64,000 nt of DNA from Entonaema liquescens (GCA_902805475.1 CADCSX010000007.1:496001-560000); one strand, 5' to 3'. Shown: positions 49,014-60,261, counted from the first letter of the stretch. Program-made: numbers and translations. The notes: generated from the letters alone by a model not told the origin.

Positions 49014-49944
49014 TTCTCTTCACGCCCTAATCCCACCCGCAATTTGGAAGGCTCTATGGCGTCGGCTGAGTCTTGTTGGCGCAGCAGGAATTAATGATGT
49101 AAAGAATGACATTGGTACATGTACCTATCGTGGGTCAAAGGGGAGAAAAAGAGGAAATACCACATACACTATGTATGTAGAAAGAAATATGGAAATATGG
49201 AGATATGGATATGGAGATATAAATCTCTAAGTTAGAAAAGAAAATGGACCTAAATGAGGTTCAGGAGCCCCTTCCATTCCTGTTTTTTAGTCACTACTAC
49301 CTATAGACGTAGCGCCCCGGTATTTGTTTGCTTGGCCCAATGAAATGCTTCCATTAATCAATAGATGAGCGGGAAGACGCACTGTGACGCGTCTCTGACC
49401 CGGGCCTAACAATATTATCCTTGAATCATGTACAAATTATTTCGAGCTTTGCGGGCCGCAGTCAGGGGTATAAGCATGCAAATATAGACAAACATGTGTG
49501 AATAGACGAAATATGGTCACAGAATTCGGAACATTACATCTGTCCATGGATGACAGAACTTTATAGCAAATAAACTCAATTGCTCGTCACAGTTGTACGG
49601 AAGGATCAAACTTTGTATTTTTCCCCCTCCAGTTAGGCAAAGTATCATTTAGGTAAGCTTTGCATTTGCAGGCATTCTAGAAGGAATTGTGTACATAAGT
49701 ACAACCGGCACTTTCACATGACACTCCGCGGCTTGGCAATACGCAGGGCGGGGGGAAAACAACAGATGGAAGGCTAGACGCATGCAAGAACTAGACTTGT
49801 GTAGCATTTCGTGGTATCGTGGTGTATTTGGCTGAAAAAACATCAAGCATTATAGCTTGGCCATTATCCATTCCTCCCAAACGCCGAAAATGCCCTCAGT
49901 CAGTTCATATCCCTTACTCATTTTCCTTTCCCTTTTTCATCCGC
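49014..49944. other. Intergenic region upstream of GT90 and downstream of uS8
   Basis: About 930 bases containing the GT90 promoter and the uS8 3' flank. A GGAAATATGGAGATATGG-like repeat lies near 49190-49220. No gene supported. Confidence 0.5.
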
Positions 49945-50577
49945 CTAGTAAAAGAAACCGATGATCTTGCCAGCAACGTGCTTCCTTCGGGCCTCCTCGT
50001 GGTCCATGATACCAGCGGAGGTGGTCAGGATGATGTAGCCGAACTGACGGGCGGGGAGCAGCTTGACAACCCACTTCTCGAGTTGGGAAAGGTGGACGTT
50101 GTATCGGGGGGAGATGACACCGCACTTGTTGATGCGGCCGTTCAGCTGAACGACGATCTTGCCGGATCGGTGGTCATCGACCTCCTCGAACTCGCCAATG
50201 TAGCCTAGCAAGAGCAAAAGCGTTAGCTGGATGTAGCGAATGACTAAACGTAAGAACTTCATTTTAGATATATCAGAGAAACGTGTAAGATTCCTTCGCT
50301 AGAATAATCTTCGATCTATCGGCAACTTAAAAGACTTCGGTCGTAGGGCGTTTTGAGACCATTATCCAGTTATCATGCCGAATGTTTTAGGGGATTCCGA
50401 AAACTATTTCATGTCATAGCTGACGAAAAAAAGATAGGACGTACCGTGACGCTGCATGACGGTCAAGAACTTGACAATGACCTTGGAGCTAGGTCGGATG
50501 AGAACCTGGCGCTTGCCGGTCTTCTCGGCGTTGTTGATGGCGTTAAGCGCATCGTTGAGGACGGAAGTCTTAACCAT
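49945..50577 (-). CDS. RPS22: 40S ribosomal protein uS8 (S22/S15a)
   Basis: Two exons: 50577-50445 and 50204-49945, with a 240-nt intron, give 130 residues, the exact family length. The sequence starts MVKTSVLNDALNAINNAEK, has VMQRHGYIGEFEEVDDHRSG across the splice site, and ends HEEARRKHVAGKIIGFFY. uS8 binds the central domain of 18S rRNA and is an early assembly protein of the small subunit. It is transcribed divergently from eS12 with 733 bases between the start codons, which should allow shared regulation. Confidence 0.97.
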
Positions 50578-51310
50578 TTTGGCGGTATTGCGAGATTCTC
50601 AGATCGTTCGAAAAGGATGTGAGGTATCTATTGATAACGGTGTTTGGTTAGCCTTCAAAAGCCAAGAGCATGGAGAGTGCCCTCCCCCAATGTGCCACTT
50701 TGGGGAGGGTTCTGCCCGCTCAGTACTGGAGAGGAGAAGCGTATCAAAGACCCGACTCGTCCATCGCGATGCGAAGGCCGGCGGCAAGGTCTTTGATTGC
50801 TCTCCCCCGGCTTCTTGAAGGGCGCATTGGGGGGAGGGATAGTGTTTTTATTTTAAGACATGGCGAGTTCTTTACTACATACCTCTGTGGAGGTCGTGAG
50901 CGAAGATGAATTACTTGACGCTCGGGGTTTGTGCTTGTGGTGCAGAAATTTGGTTGAAGTGAACGGAGTGGAAGTAGAAAAAAAAAAGATAAGAGGAATG
51001 GCTGGCGGTCAATTAGATCGATTTGTTTTTTTTCGCAGTGCGAAAATTGTGGTGGGCGGGGCTGAGCTGGAAATCTCCACCCAATGGGATAAATTTCGGC
51101 CAACTAACCCTAAGCGATACACAACTAACAACCCCCCCCCAGTGCACCTTCCGTAACGCTCAAGCCTCAATTGATATACTCTATTTCCATTCGGGGACTT
51201 GGAATAATTCCAGATTTTCGCACGACTCAACCCACTCACCAAATTCACCTTTACATCTCGACACAGCAAAACCACTCTTCGAGGATCGCACCGGTGTCAC
51301 AAAATTCAAG
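50578..51310. promoter_or_regulatory. Divergent promoter region of uS8 and eS12 genes
   Basis: The only DNA between two divergent ribosomal protein start codons. It contains AACCCTAA at 51106-51113 and a C-run near 51131. Open frames on both strands here (for example 50744-51103) overlap one another and show no domain. Co-regulation of the two genes from this region is an inference from their roles and arrangement. Confidence 0.5.
51106..51113. promoter_or_regulatory. Telomere-repeat-like AACCCTAA box
   Basis: AACCCTAA matches the TTAGGG-type element known from ribosomal protein promoters in filamentous fungi (Tbf1-type). It is about 200 bases before the eS12 ATG. Single site, so only moderately supported. 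Confidence 0.4.
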
Positions 51311-51966
51311 ATGGTATGTATTATTTATTATTATTATTATTATCGCGCTTTCAGAGTGCGGGGCAAGGATATCGTAATGCGACTTATCTTGCATCTCGTG
51401 CCCGGGCTATCATTATTGTGCGCGCAAGCAATTCACTAATATTTCTTCTTTAATTTTAGTCGGACGTAGAAGAGAACAACGCACCCGAAGCCCCCGAGGA
51501 GGTTGAAGTTTCCGCCGATGCCTCTAAGGGTCAGATGTCCGTTCTGGACGCCCTTAAGGGTGTCTTGAAGCTCGCCCTCATGCACGACGGTCTTGCCCGA
51601 GGTCTCCGCGAAGCATCCAAGGCTCTCGACCGACGAGAAGCCCACATGTGTGTCCTAAACGAGTCCTGCGAGGAGGAGGCCTACAAGAAGCTTGTTATTG
51701 CCCTCTGCTCAGAGCATAAGATTCCTCTGATCAAGGTTCCCGACGGAAAGCAACTGGGCGAATGGGCTGGTCTCTGTAAGTTATATGAAATATGAGCTCA
51801 TATGATTTTTATATTCCGGGACTAATCACAATACTTCATAGGCGTCTTGGACCGAGAAGGCAACGCGCGCAAGGTAGTCAACTGCTCTTGCGTGGTTGTC
51901 AAGAACTGGGGTGAGGAGTCGACCGAGCGATCCATCCTCCTGAACTACTTCCAGACCGAGCAGTAA
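51311..51966 (+). CDS. RPS12: 40S ribosomal protein eS12
   Basis: Three exons: 51311-51313 (the ATG alone), 51460-51775 and 51842-51966, total 147 residues. Intron 1 directly follows the start codon (ATG|GTATGT) and contains a TTA microsatellite near 51320-51342. The protein reads SDVEENNAPEAPEEVEV, LDALKGVLKLALMHDGLARG, REAHMCVLNESCEEEAYKKL and CSCVVVKNWGEESTERSILL, diagnostic of eS12, a beak protein of the small subunit. The first coding exon of three bases means that gene finders tend to misplace the start. No other anomaly. Confidence 0.96.
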
Positions 51967-52211
51967 GGGATTTATCACGGGCGTTGCGCGGGGATATAGA
52001 CAGTGGAACGGAATGATTTTCAAGCCATCGTCATGAGCCCTTGGCATGTACTTTACCGGCTTGTCCATCTAGCATAGATGCTAGATCCTAAAAGAATTAA
52101 GGGGCCCCATACTGCATCAGGAATCAAGAAAAACTTGCATTACCAATCTCGGCTGCGAAGCCTCTCTTTTCTCATGTGTGAAATTAATTTGCTATTAATA
52201 TAATTAGGGGC

Positions 52212-52747
52212 TTATTTACGCTCTTCTACTACGATAAGGTGGTATCCGAATGCTGTCTTCGCTTGTCCAATGTTCAGGTTACTGCCTTTACTTTCAGGAA
52301 GCGCAAACGCAACATCTTCAAATTCAGGTTGTAGCGACCCTTTCCGCTGTGTACCAAGTAAACCGCCTATAATTTCCAATTTAGCATTTGACTAGGTAGA
52401 TATCCCCACATCATAAAGTGAAGTAAGTGATAGAACTCATCCTCATAGATAGAACATACCTTGTTTTGCTTTGTCCTCACTATACTCCCTAGCCACCGCG
52501 ATGAAGTTGTTCAGGGTGGGATCCTCCATAATCTTAGCCAGGGCCTCTTCCTTCTTCGAGTGCTTTTCACACTGGGAGTTGTGTGTTAATTTCGTATACT
52601 TGAGGATGAGGAGATGGAACCCTAACTTACTAGGATATGGCGAACCACAACGGACTGGGCGCCCTTCACTTTACCACCCTTTTTATCATCTTTGTCTCCG
52701 GAGTCCTTGTTGTTAGACTTATTATCGGCCTTCTTTTTTGCGCCCAT
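52212..52747 (-). CDS. Parvulin-type peptidyl-prolyl isomerase (Par14/PIN4-like)
   Basis: Three exons: 52747-52631, 52571-52460 and 52366-52212, total 127 residues. The N-terminal ~30 residues are Lys/Asp/Gly-rich (MGAKKKADNKSNNKDSGDKD), as in Par14/PIN4, which use this basic tail to bind DNA or pre-ribosomes. The rotamase domain follows: VRHILCEKHSKKEEALAKI, FIAVAREYSEDKAKQGGLLG, then LNIGQAKTAFGYHLIVVEER. It lacks a WW domain, so it is not Ess1/Pin1. The enzyme isomerises Xaa-Pro bonds; related proteins associate with ribosome biogenesis. The 3' end is about 245 bases from the convergent eS12 gene. Confidence 0.94.
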
Positions 52748-53195
52748 TCTGAATAATGTTGGTTGGCAGTTGAGTGAGCTACAAAGTTGGTATGAGAGCC
52801 CCACGTTGATCTGATCAAGCTGACGTGCAGAGAACAATGCGGGTGGGCAGATAAGACGAGGGGCTATTAGCCGGGTTACTTGCAGCTGGCAGACGGCTGT
52901 CTGAGCAAACCCATTAAGCTCGTCCCTTGCCTGTCAGTTGTATTGGTTACCTCCACTAAGAAACTTGAACCAAGCATCACCAACGTATTCTCAATTATAT
53001 AAGACTTGATCCTTAGTATTCTACTATGAGTAAAAGCTACAAGGTACAATTCATAGGGAAATACTTCCTAGTATAATACATAGTACTGAGGGAAATGGGC
53101 GACGTTAAGAGGACTTGTATACCTAGGTTTCGCATAACACCATAGTCCGCTTACTCTCCGGCTTACCCCTATTCCTGAGATTCAGCTCCTGACCC
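52748..53195. other. Intergenic region between parvulin and SRA-YDG genes
   Basis: About 450 bases holding the parvulin promoter and the SRA-YDG gene 3' flank. It is AT-rich in the middle. No gene supported. Confidence 0.5.
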
Positions 53196-54792
53196 CTATC
53201 GCGAGACCGACGCTCTGAACAGGCGTGCTCTTCTCCAGTCCTCTCTGTCGATCTTCTCTTCCTGACGTCTGAGCTTCCACTCCAGGTAACTCGTCTCCCC
53301 CTGCAGGAGCCTGATCTTGTCGCCTTCGAGCTTCTCGTATAAGGTCCAGTCGTCCATTTGTGACGGCCGCGGGATACTTTCGATATCCTCCAGAGATACC
53401 TTGGGGCTCGGAACTCGCTCAAGCGTCAATTCGAGACGGTGGATATTCGTGCTATTGTCGAGTTTGCATCCGTATTGTTTGATAGTAAAGCTTTTCGATG
53501 GATAAGTAAGTAAGTAATATATCAACTGCCAGTTCTATCACAACTTACAGTCCATCATAACGGACACCGGCTTGCGGTGCCAGAATACTCTTTAATTTGT
53601 AGCCTCGAAGAACACGGATCTGTCGGCCAACTTGGGATATTAGGGGAATGTGCATATCTCTAGATCTCCCCTCGCGAACATATTTATACGTATTGTCGCG
53701 TATCCATTCTTCCCGCCCGGTAAGTAAAGGTAGTGTTGTAATACAATACCGCCCCTTTGTTGGTATCTCCAGTGAACTGGCTACTATACCATCTCTCTGG
53801 GCGCACGTAATATTCAACCACCAGCTTCACCATATCAGAATCAGACCAGCAGGAAATAAGGTTCGGAAACTCACTGTCCAGGTTCAAATTGCAGGTCCCC
53901 TTCTCCCTCAGAGATCGGATCGCCTACCTTCGTCTGCCATTTACCTAGGTTGTAGGCCGGGGAGGTGTTGAACGAAACATCCTTGAGTCGGCCGCCCTTA
54001 ACTAAAGCCGCACAGCGATATTGGTCCATCATGAAGTACTGTTCACGGAATCGTCGCCTCCAAGCGCGCCATAGGTTCTTAGCATGTGACATAACGACGC
54101 GGAACTGCAGTGTAAAATTGCTAGTTGTTGATACTAACGTGTCATGAGTGACCTTCATCTTCTCGGCGAACTGTAAGATCTCAGCTAGCAGCTTGTCAAG
54201 TCGGGCGTATGCGATGGTCTCGATGTCCAATGTTGGATGTCCCCATTGTTGTTCCTCGTCTCGGAGAGCCGCCTCTAAGAAGCTGCTTAGTTTTTCGGTG
54301 TCCGGTCCTACACTCTTGTAATACTTCAAGTTCGTCCTGACAGAGTCCGATAGCTCGAGTAGAGCCGCTCGATCCCATTCTATCTCGCCGCGTTCGTCGG
54401 CTCCAATCGAGAACGCAGACTGGGCTAAGGATACACATCGTTAGTCGGTGCCTCCAGTTAGATACTGTTTCATTAATTAAGCTATTAAACATACCTCTCA
54501 GAGGGGGTGGTCTCCTACTAAACGGCAGGCTACTGGCTCCGTCTAAACTAAAGTGCTTAACATTTGGGCTTAGAACCTATACACAGGTAGAAACACCATC
54601 AGCAGGCCATATATGTCGTTATTTCTCGTTTGAAGTTACCTGATTCATAATATCCCGCTGCCTACTGAAGAGGAAATGGTCTTGTCCATCGTCGCTAATT
54701 CTAGCAGGTCTTGGCTTCAGATAGAGCCTTGGTACGTCTGCTCGAGACCGGCTACTTTGGTTGTACCGCGCGATTCTTTCGAGTATGCTCAT
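53196..54792 (-). CDS. SRA-YDG (PUA-like) domain protein, putative modified-DNA reader
   Basis: Five exons joined by hand: 54792-54640, 54576-54495, 54424-53875, 53824-53549 and 53490-53196, total 451 residues in exact phase with GT..AG introns of 50-70 nt. The N-terminal half has a disordered Arg/Ser-rich start, then a helical region (~110-230) with acidic and aromatic residues and KNLWRAWRRRFREQYFMMDQ. The SRA domain occupies about 250-400: a WWLNITCAQRDGIVASS start, then VGRQIRVLRGYKLKS, APQAGVRYDGLFTIKQYG with the hallmark YDG, and IHRLELTLERVP. A charged, probably coiled C-terminus follows (LEGDKIRLLQGETSYLEWKL). SRA domains bind methylated or hemimethylated DNA; whether this one does is unknown because the central part, which should carry the base-flipping loop, is divergent. 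The whole family assignment is from memory of motifs. Confidence 0.82.
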
Positions 54793-55760
54793 TATAAAAT
54801 ATATTTAATAATAGACTGCTGCATAATATGTCCGTCTCGTGGCATTAATATCCCAAATGTGGCTTGGAAGTCTTTGTCCCAATTCCGACAGCAAAATCGT
54901 AAATGATGTCCTTGAGACAACCTTAGGGGCAGAAATTATAGACCAAGTAATGATGCTTGATCGTGAATACTTTGGAATGGGTGTATTTGGTATAGGTGAT
55001 TAGACCGATATATTAGGAAGAGTTATGAATAAGAGCTTCGTTTACCTATTTGCCTAACAAAAGGAAGTGGCTGTTCGATATAATGACGATAGTACCGGGC
55101 CCAGGAACAAAGAAGTCTCTCTAGCAGGAGGTACACGTAGCACTTTCCGACTCACAAAGACTCTATACTCTAGAGGTACATGTACATGTGTAGTTAATGG
55201 AAGGGTGATGATAAATGGCACTCATTTAGTTCATGTTTTGCTATATGATTTCGATCTGGAAATTAAGACGTATAATATCTTCTACGAGTGAATGGAAGAC
55301 ATCGATAGACCCAAATACGATATGGTAGGCGTATAATGCATTTGAATTTGTTCAGTAGCAATTGGGTATCGTAGCTAACTTCCATAGGATGCTAGAATCA
55401 GGAGTCTATATTAATTCCCCTTACATTAAAGCCATTCCATCATTCCAGCGACTTAATATCTCAACCTTCTAGCGTAACATGATGGCAATAGTATAGGACC
55501 TTGCGCTTATACGGCGTGCGTTGCCATTGTCGAGTTAGTGCAACTTAGAGGTTTGGGACCTTACCGACAAAAGAACATCAAAACACAATTTATCATGAAT
55601 GTCTTTAGACCTTCGCCTTCTACCGATAAATCGCGTGCTTCGGCTTAGAAACAACTTACTTGTGTGAACCCAAGGTAGAAGTGCAGGGGAGTTCCAGATA
55701 AAATGGAGAGGCCTGCGAAATCAGGTTCACGATAGTAAAGTGCCTGTAACTGTCTTCTCG
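54793..55760. other. Intergenic region upstream of SRA-YDG gene
   Basis: About 970 bases. A plus-strand frame at 55067-55291 has no ATG start and no domain. It includes the promoter of the SRA-YDG gene and the PUS7 3' flank. Nothing else supported. Confidence 0.5.
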
Positions 55761-58700
55761 CTATAGTAAGTTGGCGGTATCTTCACGGAGAGAAGTTAAT
55801 GGAGAAGCTAGAACAGCCGGGTCATCGGCAGGGACTGCCCCTTGAAGTTCTCGAAGAACCATAGTTGCGTACTGGCTAGTGTTTAGTGCAAATCGAAGGA
55901 TCACTGCGATTTTATTTTCATCAGTAGTAGTAGCATTGGTTGACTTGTCCGGTTCGTCCGCTCCATGTTCGTCATCGTGGGGGTCAGTTCCTGGTATGCT
56001 ATTACCTGGCGACTTTGCCGTTTCGTTCTGGCGATTGATGCTGCTGGGTCTGTCTTCAGCGGAGCTCGAGGTCTGTTCTTCGGGCCGAATCTCGGAAGTC
56101 TTCATAATGTTGTTGTCAGTAAACACTCTTAATGCTGCCATAAGGAGTTGAATTGCGCTCTTTGCAGCGGCTCGCACCTGTGATGTGAGGGTGGTGGCAA
56201 TTAAGGGATCAGAATCTCCGTCATTCTGGCCGGTCGACTGCACCCTTTCCATTGTATTTGGCTGATCAGCCTTGTCTACGTCCATTTGCATACTATCTTC
56301 ATAAGTTTGCGAGGCGTCAATTTCGTTGTTTGTTTTGATATCACTCGTTTGCACGGAAACTTTCACCCGTTTATTACTCCCATCGACAGAAGTCTGTACC
56401 CAAGTATCCCTTGTCCGAGTCTCTGGTATATCGGAAGGCTCCTCGGCTTTCCGTCTTTCGGACCTGGCTCGAGCTTGTTGGAGATCACTGTCTCGTGCGC
56501 CATCGGCAAAGTTTTGCCATCCTGAGGATTGTCCTTGTGTCTGCCGCTGAGTGGCCGTGCGCTCCGCAGCTTCTTTGGCCTTGCGAGTTCGTATCAGATC
56601 TAAATCAGTCGGTACTAGTTGTTCCGTATCCTTCAAATAAGTTCGGACAGAAGCATCTGGTGTGCCAATAAACTTGCCTAACAGTTTGCGATAAGACCCA
56701 GGGAGGCTAAAATCTTTCTGTTGTCGGAGCATATTTTGGGGTCTAGCCCGCCATTCTCCTCCTTAGCCATGAATTCTTTATAGAACTCTCCAATTTCATT
56801 ATCCGGGTATACGACGTCCCAACCCGGAGAGGGTAATACGACGTCAAAGATGGAATACTTCCCACCACTCGCTTCTTCTTCTGTCAGTGTGTGTGCCTTC
56901 AACCCACGCGCATCCTCGGCAATAGGTCCTCCGTCCACAAGGTGGATCATATCCTCTTCATCGTTTCCGTTCGGGTGGTCTCCTAATGAAGTAGAAGTTT
57001 CGGAACTGATAAGGACCAAGTCTCCCTTGACAACCTGTAGACCGAATCGTTCCCAGCGTTTGCTTGCGGCAAAATTCCATACTAGAGACTGGTATGCATG
57101 AACATACATGGTACGCATTCCACGACTAACGGAAAGGAGTGCCCCAAGGAAATCCCTGGGTTGTTTATCGAGGTGACGCATCAATGCAGACTCGACATGA
57201 CACCTTCTGGGTAAACACTGAAGCGCATCCTGAGACTTGCCGGTCTCCGAGAATATTGAACAAGCCCGTGCTCGAAATGTATCCTCGCGACGCATCGGTT
57301 CGACATTGCTTGGGTCAGGGATGTCAAGCAAGGTAGGATCGAATGACAGCAAAGCCTGTACAGCGCCTTCGAAATCACGGTTTAGAATTTTCATACCGAC
57401 CTCTTGAGTTCCAATTTGATGTGTGCCAAATCGCTGGGTACCGTAGTAGTTAATGAAACCATTCCGAGTAACCTGTTCTAATGCTGACTTTATGGTAGTA
57501 TTCGCAACATTAAGCCTCTGTTCAAATGTCAAGTCTTGCGTCCCACTGAAGTAGCAGTTTTTGAGAACAATCACGAACTCATTCCCGCTATGGTGTCCTA
57601 GGTGGATTGAGTGCTGCTCGAACTTGAAATCTCCGAGTTTCACACCATATATCTTATCGTTGTTGAGTGAAACTAGCGACTGGGGGTTTCGCCTCCGCAT
57701 ACTGACTCGCTGGGTAGTCACAGCACGGCGATCTTTAGTGCCAGCGATGCCGAAGAAGGCGGGCTTGAGATTCAGGAAACGGGCTATTTGACCAATCGCA
57801 TCCATGGTATCCCTGTTCTCTTTGTAGAGAGTGAAATGCAAGAACTGCCCGTCTTGATCCTGGCCACCGTTCTGCGCGTTGTTCCTGGATCTCCCATTTC
57901 TTGATCTATCATTCCTTGAACGGTTGCCCCCCTGCTGATTACCTCTGGAGATAATCGTCGCCTTAATAGAGCCATCCGAATTCGTAGCAGTATCAATTTT
58001 GCCGCCAAATATGCGACGGATTTCCTAAAGAGCGTTAGCTTCCCTGGGTGAAAGATGTGTACTGGACTTAAACTTACCGAATGAACTCGGGACCTTTGGG
58101 TTTTATCGGATATTACTGCAATCGTTACGAAGCCAGATATTTTACCCTGCGGTTTCGTCTTTTCGTTTGCCTTGTTGTATAAGTCAGTTAAGCCTTCTGC
58201 AGTGTCTTGGCCGAGGAGCTCTGCTAGCGCTGCCTGATCGGATGTAGATATAGTGATCGAGCTTCCCCCATCCTTCGGTGGCTCCGAATTGTTTAATGGC
58301 TGAGATTCCGTATCTTCCACAGCAGTGGCACTAATAGTATTAGTTGTGGGTTTGCCCTCTTCAGGGTGCAATGGCTTGGCAGTTTGGGGTTTTGCTACTG
58401 GTTGTTGAGAAGTCTATATCGGAGTTAGACGGATTAGTTTTTATGGTGTATGGTAACGCCGACTTACAGATTTTGCTAATTCCCTTGCGTTTGTCTGGAA
58501 GTCATGTAGATGAATGACCTCACCGCTCTTACTAATCTCATGAACTTGAAAATCTGTGAATCTGAAAATATTGTTGGACATGTTAGACATGAACCGAACA
58601 AGCGAACTGATATTGCGACGATTTAGACCCGTCTGAGACTTACCGCGTACGAAGTTGGCCATACCATCCGTGCTCCTTCTCCGATACGTAATGGAGGATA

Positions 58701-58771
58701 CCGACGCGTTTCTCCAAGGAGTCCCGCATTGAGGCGTCGCTGCCTTGGGCCATAGCAGTATGGGTCGCCAT
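55761..58771 (-). CDS. PUS7: Pus7/TruD-family tRNA and RNA pseudouridine synthase; one frameshift
   Basis: Four exons: 58771-58644, 58561-58468, 58413-58078 and 58024-55761. The last is broken near 56734-56737, where the coding strand has AAAA; one more A restores DPKNMLRQQKDFSLPGSYR, the conserved family sequence. With that base the protein has 940 residues. The N-terminus VGILHYVSEKEHGWYGQLRTRFTDFQVHEI is typical. The catalytic Asp lies in GIAGTKDRRAVTTQRVS, and NYYGTQRFG is the TruD motif. A Ser/Asn/Arg-rich insertion follows the third intron. The tail is long and disordered, ending FALNTSQYATMVLREL, again a family signature. Pus7 modifies U13 and U35 in tRNAs plus U2 snRNA and mRNAs in yeast. 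The intact sequence on both sides suggests an assembly error rather than a pseudogene. Confidence 0.92.
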
Positions 58772-58930
58772 CTCGAAATGAGTTTTCAGAGTTTGAAATA
58801 AGGAGACACTCCTACAACATCATAATAGCACAATTGCGATGAGGAAATCAACATTCACTAGGTTATGAAATGGGGTTATGGAAAGGTAGAGAAGTGTAAT
58901 TCGTGAGTTGCAATAGATAGATATCTAATC

Positions 58931-59803
58931 TAACCGGTTCGGACGTCTTTTGGCACGTACCCGATTTTTGCAACGCAAAACCACCAAAACTACTACCTTT
59001 ATAACCTCGAATAAAGCCACCAATATTAAGGCTATTGACTTGATGGTATTATAGTTTAATAGGTAATTAATAACTGTTTAATTGAATATAAGTTATTATA
59101 AATATAATGTATTTTAAGTTAAAATATTTATAATATAACGTATATTATAATAAATATTTATTTCGTATATATAAATTAAATACGAAATTAAATAATTTTA
59201 ATAATTTAAATTTTTTATAATTATTTATTTTATAAATATATATAATTTAAATTTTTATTTTTATATATTAATAAAATTATTATAAAAATATTAACGAAAT
59301 ATTATAATTGTAAAAAAATTATACGGCGAAATATTAAAATTAATAATTTTATTTATAATAAATATTATTTATTTTATTATAAAAAATTTTAAAATTTAAA
59401 TATTTTAATAATAATAATAATTATAATTATTAATTAATTTTAAAAATAATAATAAATTATATATATTTAATTATATATTTTAAATTTAAAATATAAAAAT
59501 TTTACGTTAAAATATTATATTTTTTAAATATAATTAAAATTATTTATTTTCGTATTTATTTTATATATAAAAATTTTATATTTTTATATTTTTTTTTAAA
59601 TTTTAAAATTTTAACTTTAGTAATTTTTTTAATTTAAATTAAATATTATAAGGTTAAGTAAAATATAATCATTTTTTTATATATTTATCTTTAAGTTCGT
59701 AGCTTTAGTATTGGGGGTGTTATTTGAGGTTGAAAAGGTAGTAGTTTTGGTGGTTTTGCGTTGCAAAAATTGGGTACGTGCCAAAAATGGGTCGAACCGG
59801 TTA
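58931..59803. mobile_element. Inverted-repeat element with AT-saturated core (RIP-like)
   Basis: The ends are 103-base terminal inverted repeats (58931-59033 and 59701-59803), about 86% identical by eye with no gaps, sharing TAACCGGTTCG, GGCACGTACCC and TTTTTGCAACGCAAAACCAC. TA at both outer ends could be the target duplication of a Tc1/mariner-type element. The 670-base interior is almost pure A and T; in 59100-59580 every C sits in CpG. No coding capacity remains. RIP of a former repeat explains this well. The left end is only 160 bases from the PUS7 start. Confidence 0.8.
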
Positions 59804-59979
59804 GTTGCTTGCTGTATTCAAGATCTGAAGGTGATAACTTTTGGTGGGGTAGCTTCTTTGGAGTAACTATGCAATTCAAAAGTTTTTACCGGCAGAAAGT
59901 TAGAAAAACAAGGGCGGTGTAGAAATCGCGGAAGGCGGTGATATCAGTCCATTACTGTTTCCACATTTCTCTTTCTACA
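59804..59979. other. Unique spacer between two inverted-repeat elements
   Basis: 176 bases of ordinary composition separating the AT-saturated element from the second one. Nothing recognisable. Confidence 0.5.
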
Positions 59980-60261
59980 CTACACCTCCGCCAGGATGGT
60001 AAACGTTAGAGGCTCCACCGTTCCATACTTTATCAACGAGTACGTTCCGCAAGTAACTTATAAGCCAATTTTTATAAAGGAGGTACGCAATACCTTATTT
60101 CAATCTTGGTATTGTGGCTCGTGCGAAGAAAAATATCTTGAAGATTCTAGATCAGCAAGTAACGAGCAAAGGATTTCCCATATAAAATACCCTAGCAGCT
60201 ACCTACAATAAAGTATGGAACGGTGGAGCCTCTAACGTTTACCATCCTGGCGGAGGTGTAG
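59980..60261. mobile_element. MITE-like element with perfect 54-bp inverted repeats
   Basis: Arms 59980-60033 and 60208-60261 are exact reverse complements over 54 bases, beginning CTACACCTCCGCCAGG; the loop is 174 bases. TA dinucleotides near both outer ends (59981-59982 and 60259-60260) are compatible with a TA target duplication, leaving a 276-base element starting CACCTCCG. An open frame of 71 codons from 59996 crosses the loop and has no recognisable domain. The perfect arms and normal composition suggest recent origin and no RIP. Confidence 0.8.

Noticed and set aside
50205..50444. Possible C/D snoRNA in the uS8 intron (ATGATAA and CTGA words)
   Set aside because: C box is imperfect and the flanks do not form a terminal stem; not enough to call.
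55067..55291. 74-codon plus-strand frame between SRA-YDG and PUS7 genes
   Set aside because: Starts at GTG with no ATG, no homology I can recognise, no splice partners.
59996..60211. 71-codon frame inside the inverted-repeat element
   Set aside because: Starts in one arm and has no domain; the inverted-repeat structure explains the region better.
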